Shown piece after piece: positions 1-5,441 of a stretch of DNA of 5,441 bases. The notes under the pieces are model-generated. The model was given only the letters and a program-made list of their open reading frames with translations, did no database searches and had not been told where the DNA came from. Every line of letters begins with the position of its first letter. Position 1 is the stretch's first letter. Position numbers and translations under genes: made by a program. This DNA is from an uncultured Candidatus Midichloriaceae bacterium (GTDB lineage: Bacteria; Pseudomonadota; Alphaproteobacteria; Rickettsiales; Midichloriaceae), in the NCBI GenBank assembly GCA_905479795.1, contig CAJQNX010000076.1:1-5441 (forward strand). The letters run 5' to 3'.

Positions 1-2
1 AA

Positions 3-287
3 AAAGTTCCAATTAAAAAGGCTACTGCAATAAAATATAAAGATGCCCATAATCCTGCGAATGATAAAGAATGCTTTAAAATGGCAGAAGGAAAAATTAC
101 TACTTATGGAGAAAACTCTTTTTCAGATAAATGCACGCCAATAATACAGCTTTATAAAATGACGCAAGAAGATGATATTCCTCATTATACTGGTTACAAT
201 CTTAAAGATTATGATGATACAGAAATTCACAAGATATCTCATGATTACTCTGAGTTTTCTGGCTCTGACGCAGCGGGAGCATTATAA
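3..287 (+). CDS. C-terminal part of an unrecognised protein (5' end outside window)
   Basis: The reading frame is open from the first complete codon at position 3 to a tandem stop, TAA TAA, at 285-290. The 94 residues seen are therefore the C-terminus of a gene that begins to the left. The ATG at 81 is probably an internal methionine, because the frame stays open without a break before it and no ribosome binding site precedes it. The visible part is hydrophilic, lysine-rich at first and rich in Asp/Glu, Tyr and His later. It has two cysteines (24 and 44 of the fragment) and a small-residue tail ending GSDAAGAL. There is no membrane segment, repeat or motif I recognise, and I cannot assign a function. 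It converges on recG and is followed 19 bases after the stop by a stem-loop. That the frame is coding is likely but rests only on its openness, plausible composition and tandem stop. Confidence 0.6.
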   Translation, partial: KVPIKKATAIKYKDAHNPANDKECFKMAEGKITTYGENSFSDKCTPIIQLYKMTQEDDIPHYTGYNLKDYDDTEIHKISHDYSEFSGSDAAGAL

Positions 288-305
288 TAAAATTATTCGT
301 AATTC

Positions 306-332
306 GCAGGGGTGCGTCATGTGCATCCTTGC
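306..332 (+). terminator. 10-bp stem-loop in the convergent spacer, possible terminator without a U-tract
   Basis: Bases 306-315 (GCAGGGGTGC) pair with 323-332 (GCATCCTTGC) around a 7-base loop. As plus-strand RNA all ten pairs form, two of them G-U; on the minus strand those two become A-C mismatches. The hairpin therefore favours the plus strand and sits 19 bases past the stop of the left-hand gene, a usual place for a terminator. It is noticeably GC-richer than its surroundings. No run of U follows, so it is not a canonical intrinsic terminator. It may instead protect the 3' end of the message or simply separate two converging units. Confidence 0.35.
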
Positions 333-354
333 AATGCAACCACCTATTATAAAA

Positions 355-2427
355 CTAAGTTAAACTTGCTCCTTGCTCTTTAAAATATATATCTTTATCA
401 AATATTTCTAATAGAGTTGCGATTGAATCATCAAAAGGTTGCTTCACAACCTCACATGCGTATTCATCAGCAATAGGTACTAATGATGCATTATTATATA
501 TATTAAAAAATCTAAATCCAGTCTCTCCACTTTGTCTAAAGCCTAAATAATCACCACTGCCTCTTATCTCCAAATCCTTCTCTGCAATTTCAAATCCATC
601 ACCAATACTGGTCAATATACTCAGTCTTTTTTTAGAATCCAGACTTAATTTTACTCCATAAAGCAGTACACAATATGACTTAAGAGTTCCTCTCCCAACT
701 CTCCCCCTTAACTGATGTAATTGAGATAAGCCAAATCTTTCTGCGTTTTCAATTACCATAACTGTGGCTTCAGGAACATCTACACCTACTTCAATCACTG
801 TAGTCGAAACCAAAACTAGTTTCTCACCATTTTTGAATTTTTGCATTGTTTGATCTCGCTCTTCAACATTCATCTTGCCATGTATCATAGCAACCTTATC
901 TCCCAACTTTTCCTGTAAAATTTTAAAACTATTTTCAACATAGGATAATTGTAATGTTTCTGACTCTTCTATTAAAGGACACACCCAATATACCCTCTCT
1001 CCTCTTTTCATTACCACCTCTATTCTTTCCATTAAATCATTCATTTTAGATATAGGTAACACACTAGTTACTATTGGAACATTGGATTTTGGTTTTTGCT
1101 TGATGATACTAACATCCATATCACCATAATTTAACATGCTAATAGTCCTCGGTATGGGCGTAGCTGATAGCATTAACAAATCCACATCATCCCCCTTTTG
1201 CATAAGATTTAACCTTTGTTTAACACCAAACCTATGTTGCTCATCAATTATTACTAGTCCTAAATTTTTAAATATCACCTTTTCTTGGAATAAAGCATGA
1301 GTTCCAATAACTAAATCAACCTTATCGTTTTCTAAATTTTCCAAAACCTCCTTTTTCTCTGAGGCCTTTAAACTACCAACTAAAAACCCAACTTCAACGC
1401 CCATTTGATTTGTGTAGTTAATAATATTTCTATAATGCTGCTGTGCTAAAATTTCTGTTGGCACCATGAAAGCAACTTGCTTCTTTGCCTCGATAGCATT
1501 TAGAGCAGCACATATAGCCACAAAAGTTTTGCCACATCCAACATCTCCCATTAGCAATCTAAGCATTTTCTTTTTTGCGGATTGATCCTGTGAAATTGAA
1601 TCAACTGCTAATCGCTGTTCATTAGTTAATTCAAACTCCAATTTATCTAAAAAATCTTTCACCAATTTACCAGAAAATTCCATGGCATTTTTTGATTCAT
1701 TCTGAAGTTTTTTTCTTAAAATTTTAAGACACATTTGATTTGCCAATAGTTCATCAAAAGCAATTCTTGATTTAGCATTTTTCAAATCTTCAGAATCACT
1801 ATTTGCTGGAAAATGCAAAATATTTAATGATTCCATAAGACCCTTCCATCTTTGTATTTCTAATAAATTATTAGGTAACCACTCTTCACATTCTGGCATA
1901 CCACTTAAAATCTTCTTTATTAAGTACGAAATTAGCTTTGATGTTAGCCCTTGAACCTTTGGATAGACTGTTTCTAATTTAGAAACTTTAAATTTCTCAC
2001 TGGATTTAACTACTATATCAGGATGTACAATTACAAAATTTCCACTTTGAATTGTCACTTTTCCACTAATAATAATATTGTTCCCAACAATAAAGTTTTG
2101 CTTAATATACGGTGGGATTTTATTGAAATAAACTAGCTCTATAAAACCAGACTCATTTTTACATAATATCTTGCTGGGTGATTTATATCGAAAACTATTT
2201 TTTATATTTACTTCAAAAATCTCTACCTCAAGTGTGACTAAATCCTCATTCTTAATTTCATAAATATTTGGTGAATAACTCCTATCAATATAATCACTTG
2301 GTAAATGAAATAATAAATCTTTAAATTTTCGTACTCCAAGCTTGGCAAAAAGCTTAGTCCTTCCATCACCAACATCCATTAATTTAGATATATCCTGAGA
2401 TAAATATCTTATAAAGACACCTTCCAT
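355..2427 (-). CDS. recG: ATP-dependent DNA helicase RecG
   Basis: RecG is a monomeric superfamily 2 translocase that binds branched DNA, regresses stalled replication forks and moves Holliday junctions. The 690-residue length matches the family (E. coli, 693). An N-terminal region with LPSDYIDR (42-49) leads into an OB-fold wedge domain at about 61-140. The helicase core has LTNEQRLAVDSI (267-278), Walker A GDVGCGKT (294-301), TEILAQQH (324-331), GTHAL (375-379), Walker B DEQH (395-398) and SATPIPRT (421-428). The second RecA lobe has MIHGKM (514-519), TTVIEVGVDVPEA (542-554) and QLRGRVGR (572-579). The C-terminal TRG-type segment is present (DGFEIAE at 610-616, RQSG at 631-634). All key motifs are intact; Cys298 stands where E. 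coli has Ser. The ATG at 2425-2427 is the first in frame after an in-frame TAA and aligns with known RecG starts. No Shine-Dalgarno precedes it. It starts 2 bp after the uvrB stop, so translational coupling is likely. It ends in TAG. Confidence 0.97.
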   Translation of the reverse strand: MEGVFIRYLSQDISKLMDVGDGRTKLFAKLGVRKFKDLLFHLPSDYIDRSYSPNIYEIKNEDLVTLEVEIFEVNIKNSFRYKSPSKILCKNESGFIELVYFNKIPPYIKQNFIVGNNIIISGKVTIQSGNFVIVHPDIVVKSSEKFKVSKLETVYPKVQGLTSKLISYLIKKILSGMPECEEWLPNNLLEIQRWKGLMESLNILHFPANSDSEDLKNAKSRIAFDELLANQMCLKILRKKLQNESKNAMEFSGKLVKDFLDKLEFELTNEQRLAVDSISQDQSAKKKMLRLLMGDVGCGKTFVAICAALNAIEAKKQVAFMVPTEILAQQHYRNIINYTNQMGVEVGFLVGSLKASEKKEVLENLENDKVDLVIGTHALFQEKVIFKNLGLVIIDEQHRFGVKQRLNLMQKGDDVDLLMLSATPIPRTISMLNYGDMDVSIIKQKPKSNVPIVTSVLPISKMNDLMERIEVVMKRGERVYWVCPLIEESETLQLSYVENSFKILQEKLGDKVAMIHGKMNVEERDQTMQKFKNGEKLVLVSTTVIEVGVDVPEATVMVIENAERFGLSQLHQLRGRVGRGTLKSYCVLLYGVKLSLDSKKRLSILTSIGDGFEIAEKDLEIRGSGDYLGFRQSGETGFRFFNIYNNASLVPIADEYACEVVKQPFDDSIATLLEIFDKDIYFKEQGASLT

Positions 2428-2429
2428 AT

Positions 2430-4409
2430 TTATGAAATAATTAATAAATTTTTTTGCAATTTATCTATGGTATCTCGCAATTTTGCAGCTTTTTCAAATT
2501 CTAAATTTTCAGCTGCCTTAAGCATCTGCTTTTTTAATTTTTCAATATCATTTTCTATAATTTCCAAATCTAGAACTCTTTTATCATTATTTTTATCTTT
2601 TAAATTTGTTGCAGCTAAATTTAAGGAATTCATTAATTGCTTTTTAATTGTAGTTGGAATAATACCATTTTCTTCATTGTGCTTTTCTTGAATTTTTCTT
2701 CTTCTAGAAGTTTCTAAAAGAGCCTTGTTTATTGAGTTAGTCATTTTATCAGCATATAAAATTACCCTGCCCTCACTATTCCTTGCTGCACGTCCAATTG
2801 TTTGAATTAAAGAAGTTTCCGAACGCAAAAAACCCTCTTTATCAGCATCCAAAATACAAACCAATGAGCATTCTGGAATATCAAGACCTTCTCTAAGCAA
2901 ATTCACACCTACTAAAACATCATGCTTGCCTTCACGCAATTCTTGAATTATTTCCATCCTCTCTAACGTTTTAATATCTGAATGCATATACACCGCCTTA
3001 ACATTCACCCCATTTAGATACTCAGTTAAATCTTCTGACATTCTCTTCGTTAATGTTGTAACCAATACTCTTTTATCATTTTTAGCTAACAGTTTACACT
3101 CCCCTATCAAATCATCCACTTGTGTTTCACAACTTCTTACCTCACATACTGGATCTAATAATCCAGTTGGTCTAATAATTTGTTCAATATATTTACCATC
3201 CGTATATGCCAATTCTCTTGGACTTGGAGTTGCTGACACAAAAATTGTTTGTGGACGCATTGAGTCCCATTCTTCATATTTCAACGGCCTATTATCAAGC
3301 GCTGATGGCAATCTAAATCCATGCTCTACAAGAGTTTTTTTTCTACCTCTGTCTCCATTGTACATACCTCCAATTTGCGGCACTGAAACGTGACTTTCAT
3401 CAACAAAAAGCAACGCATCTTTGGGCAAATATTCAAATAAAGTTGGTGGGGCCTCTCCTTCATTTCGTCCAGATAAATATCTCGAATAATTTTCTATCCC
3501 TTTACAAGAACCCGCTTCTAAAATCATCTCCAAATCGAAATTAGTCCGCTGTGCAATTCTTTGTGACTCCACAATTTTATCTAACGATTTAAGTTCTTTA
3601 ATTCGCTCGCCAAGTTCATCTTGAATTAAATCTATTGCTTGTTCAAGGGTTGGTCTAGGCGTTACATAATGACTATTTGCAAAGATAGTAATTACATCAA
3701 GTTTTTTGATTTTTTCTCCTGTCAAATAGTCAAATTCATAAATTTTTTCAACTTCATCATCCCAAAAAGTTACCCTCCAAGCTCTATCTTGATAATGCGA
3801 TGGAAATATATCCACACTCTGCCCTCTTATTCTAAAACCACCTCTAGCAAAATCCAAATCCATTCGCTTATATTGTAGCTCAATCAATTTTTGCATGATA
3901 TCTCTGCGGGAATATTTTTTGCCTTGTTCTAATTTAAAAGACATTTGTAAGTATAATTCAGGAGCACCCAAACCATAAATACAAGAAACCGAAGCAATCA
4001 CTATGACATCTTTCCTTTCAAGTAATGCTCTTGTCGCAGAATGCCTAAGTAAATCAATTTGCTCATTTATCTGAGCATCTTTTTCTATATAACTATCTGA
4101 CTGTGGTATATAGGCTTCTGGTTGATAATAATCATAATATGAAACAAAATATTCTACAGCATTACCTGGAAAAAAACTTTTCATCTCATTGTAGAGCTGC
4201 GCTGCCAATGTTTTATTATGAGCCATAATAAGTGCTGGTCTTTGGCATCTTTGAATAATATTAGCCATTGAAAAAGTCTTGCCTGAACCCGTAACACCTA
4301 ATAAAACCTGATTTCTACTACCTTTATTTATACCCTCAGTAAGTTTATCAACAGCTTGCACCTGATCACCCCCCAGGTTATATTCACTTTCAAGTTTAAA
4401 TATCATCAT
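2430..4409 (-). CDS. uvrB: Excinuclease ABC subunit B (UvrB)
   Basis: UvrB is the central protein of nucleotide excision repair. It is loaded onto DNA by UvrA, verifies the lesion with its beta-hairpin and limited helicase activity, then recruits UvrC for the two cuts. The 659 residues cover the full family layout: FKL start and GDQ motif (4-16), Walker A GVTGSGKT (38-45), tyrosine-rich beta-hairpin YYDYYQPEAYIP (91-102), Walker B DESH (337-340), SATPSPREL (392-400), TTLTKRMSEDLTEYL (451-465), MHSD (475-478), NLLREGLDIPE (503-513), QTIGRAARN (536-544), YAD (552-554) with RRR (569-571), and a C-terminal UVR helix pair for UvrC/UvrA contact (about 624-652, core NLEFEKAAKLRD). An in-frame TAA (4410-4412) directly precedes the ATG, so translation must begin at Met1 or at Met2, the next codon. 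No Shine-Dalgarno is visible. One oddity is the N-terminal LGGDQVQAV, where most relatives have PxGDQPxAI. It is the first gene of the unit with recG. Confidence 0.98.
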   Translation of the reverse strand: MMIFKLESEYNLGGDQVQAVDKLTEGINKGSRNQVLLGVTGSGKTFSMANIIQRCQRPALIMAHNKTLAAQLYNEMKSFFPGNAVEYFVSYYDYYQPEAYIPQSDSYIEKDAQINEQIDLLRHSATRALLERKDVIVIASVSCIYGLGAPELYLQMSFKLEQGKKYSRRDIMQKLIELQYKRMDLDFARGGFRIRGQSVDIFPSHYQDRAWRVTFWDDEVEKIYEFDYLTGEKIKKLDVITIFANSHYVTPRPTLEQAIDLIQDELGERIKELKSLDKIVESQRIAQRTNFDLEMILEAGSCKGIENYSRYLSGRNEGEAPPTLFEYLPKDALLFVDESHVSVPQIGGMYNGDRGRKKTLVEHGFRLPSALDNRPLKYEEWDSMRPQTIFVSATPSPRELAYTDGKYIEQIIRPTGLLDPVCEVRSCETQVDDLIGECKLLAKNDKRVLVTTLTKRMSEDLTEYLNGVNVKAVYMHSDIKTLERMEIIQELREGKHDVLVGVNLLREGLDIPECSLVCILDADKEGFLRSETSLIQTIGRAARNSEGRVILYADKMTNSINKALLETSRRRKIQEKHNEENGIIPTTIKKQLMNSLNLAATNLKDKNNDKRVLDLEIIENDIEKLKKQMLKAAENLEFEKAAKLRDTIDKLQKNLLIIS

Positions 4410-4472
4410 TTAAAAAATTATTTGGTACAATTATTGCTGTCATTCAAGTAAACGGATGTATATATTAAATCT
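4410..4472. promoter_or_regulatory. Divergent spacer carrying the start regions of uvrB-recG and the FliD-like gene
   Basis: This 63-bp gap is the only non-coding DNA between two divergently read genes, so promoters for one or both units must lie in it or reach into the flanking genes. It is strongly AT-rich. For the minus strand the best pair I find is TTGAAT (complement of 4442-4447) and AATAAT (complement of 4417-4422), 19 bases apart, which is weak. For the plus strand see the extended -10 candidate at 4423-4431. I see no SOS box of the E. coli type (CTG-N10-CAG) in the gap, so LexA control of uvrB is not supported here. Neither gene has a Shine-Dalgarno at normal spacing. Confidence 0.5.
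4423..4431 (+). promoter_or_regulatory. Candidate extended -10 element for the FliD-like gene
   Basis: TGGTACAAT fits the extended -10 form TGnTATAAT with one mismatch. Transcription would start near 4438 and give a leader of about 35 bases. There is no convincing -35 box 16-18 bases upstream, where uvrB begins on the other strand. A competing candidate is TATATT at 4461-4466, which would place the start of transcription almost on the ATG and make the message leaderless. Either is possible by eye; in an AT-rich spacer such matches arise easily. Confidence 0.25.
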
Positions 4473-5441
4473 ATGTTAGATTCAGTCAATAGTATCAAGG
4501 ACGTCTTCAATCCACAAGAAAATACTCATCAGGCAAAAGCTATAAAGGAAGCGGAAAAACCACTAAAAAAAATACAAGATGAAATAAGAATTTCAAGCGG
4601 TATAATTTCTGGTTTAGGGCAATGGCGTACACACCTTGAAAATTTTGAATCTGATATTTCAGGTTTCACATATGATTTTTTAAGAAAAAATGGAGCTTTT
4701 GACAACAAAAAGGTTGTTGCTACTGAAGAATTAACAAAAAATTATGCAACTATAAAAGCTAAACCTGGCACAGCAAATCAGCAAATTCCTTTTAAAATTC
4801 AGTCGATTGCAACAGGTGAGGTACAGACGAGTGGGAGGCAATTTAATCCTGATAATACGTTTGCTAAATCAATTGACGAACAAAATCCTCCATCCGGAGG
4901 AACGGTAACTTTGACAGTCCTAGATAATGGGTTAAAAACTGAGCATATTGATCTTCAATCAGGCAAATTTACAATTGGCAATAGCAAAGAAATAGAAATT
5001 GAAAATGGAGATACTCTTTTAAAAATTGCCAAAAACATTAATAGAGTAACTAAACAGGCAGGTGAAGAAAAAAATCCACATGTAATTGCAAGTGTAGAGA
5101 AAGATTCATCAGGAAAAGATTATTTGTGGATACGTTCTGATGAAAAACACCATGGCATACAAAATAAATTTACTATATCTGGTACTGCAATAAAAAATAA
5201 TTTTACAGCAAAAAATCAGGAAATAAACATTGAGTTCGACGATAAGATTACGGTAAGTGATTTTATTACAAAATTAAAAAATAATGCAAAAAAATCTGAT
5301 ATTGAAGTTTTATACAACCCTCAAAATGACGATCAAGGCAAAAAAAAGGGCGCAATAGTTCTAAAATCATTACTTACAGGAACAGATAATGAGATTAAAG
5401 TAGATGCTCCCTTAGGAGTAAACTTTCAGCCTACAATTAAA
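4473..5441 (+). CDS. fliD: FliD-like flagellar hook-associated protein 2 / filament cap (3' end outside window)
   Basis: The frame runs 323 codons from ATG 4473 to the window edge without a stop. An in-frame TAA at 4449-4451 and the absence of any other methionine codon fix this start. FliD caps the growing filament and helps flagellin fold after export through the flagellar type III apparatus. The visible part fits its layout. Residues about 20-65 form a polar helical stretch (AEKPLKKIQDEI, then LGQWRTHLENFESDISGF), like the N-terminal coiled coil of FliD. Next comes a segment with AFDNKKVVA and KPGTANQQIPFKI, as in the FliD D1 region. Two successive modules follow that resemble the flagellin hook IN motif, at about 166-238 (DTLLKIAKNIN, then SGKDYLWIRS) and about 244-313. 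There is no cysteine in 323 residues, as is usual for exported axial flagellar proteins, and no signal peptide. It lacks the usual GLGSGLD-type N-terminus of FliD, so it is divergent; another hook- or filament-associated protein is the alternative. Confidence 0.6.
   Translation, partial: MLDSVNSIKDVFNPQENTHQAKAIKEAEKPLKKIQDEIRISSGIISGLGQWRTHLENFESDISGFTYDFLRKNGAFDNKKVVATEELTKNYATIKAKPGTANQQIPFKIQSIATGEVQTSGRQFNPDNTFAKSIDEQNPPSGGTVTLTVLDNGLKTEHIDLQSGKFTIGNSKEIEIENGDTLLKIAKNINRVTKQAGEEKNPHVIASVEKDSSGKDYLWIRSDEKHHGIQNKFTISGTAIKNNFTAKNQEINIEFDDKITVSDFITKLKNNAKKSDIEVLYNPQNDDQGKKKGAIVLKSLLTGTDNEIKVDAPLGVNFQPTIK

Noticed and set aside
294..301. Cysteine in place of Ser in RecG Walker A (GDVGCGKT) as a sign of loss of function
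   Set aside because: The catalytic Gly-Lys-Thr and all other helicase motifs are intact and this position tolerates small residues. (Coordinates here are RecG residue numbers; the codons lie near window positions 1525-1548.)
172..363. Plus-strand ORF of 63 codons overlapping the left gene's end and the spacer
   Set aside because: It lies in another frame over the better-supported left gene, runs through the hairpin, overlaps the end of recG and has no ribosome binding site.
2467..2691. Plus-strand ORF of 74 codons, Phe/Ser-rich and hydrophobic
   Set aside because: It is antisense to the Lys/Glu-rich UVR helix region of uvrB; its Phe/Ser content is the mirror of Lys/Glu codons there. A false membrane protein.
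3639..3878. Plus-strand ORF of 79 codons
   Set aside because: It is antisense to a well-conserved part of uvrB and has no start signal or recognisable motif.
4410..4472. LexA/SOS operator upstream of uvrB
   Set aside because: No CTG-N10-CAG or GAAC-N7-GAAC-like/direct GTTC repeat is visible in the 63-bp spacer, so SOS control cannot be claimed from the sequence.

Overview
This AT-rich window holds two complete and two partial protein genes, with short spacers and no RNA gene, mobile element or CRISPR array that I can see. The proteins point to an AT-rich alphaproteobacterium, probably of the Rickettsiales/endosymbiont type. RecG carries stretches that I associate with alphaproteobacterial RecG (RIAFDELLAN at residues 221-230 and YWVCPLIEESE at 480-490). 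UvrB carries a matching one around residue 391 (MRPQTIFVSATP). The low GC and short spacers fit a reduced genome. Tryptophan is TGG and the ORFs close with TAA or TAG, so there is no sign of a recoded genetic code.

Layout from left to right: (1) the last 94 codons of an unrecognised plus-strand gene that enters from the left edge and ends at 287; (2) a 67-bp convergent spacer with a 10-bp stem-loop (306-332); (3) recG, minus strand, 355-2427; (4) uvrB, minus strand, 2430-4409, only 2 bp upstream of recG, so the two read as one uvrB-recG transcription unit; (5) a 63-bp divergent spacer (4410-4472); (6) the first 323 codons of a plus-strand gene from 4473 that runs off the right edge. That last gene has the layout of FliD, the flagellar filament cap (HAP2): an N-terminal helical region, then two copies of a module resembling the flagellin hook IN motif, with no cysteine.

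The two central genes belong to DNA repair. UvrB is the damage-verifying helicase of nucleotide excision repair, and RecG is the branched-DNA translocase that remodels stalled forks and recombination intermediates. Their tight pairing suggests co-expression. The flagellar-type gene is transcribed away from them and is probably a separate unit. No new biological system is evident. The points most worth a second look are the FliD-like protein in a Rickettsiales-like genome, the lack of Shine-Dalgarno sequences before all three visible starts, the uvrB-recG coupling, and the orphan C-terminal fragment on the left.
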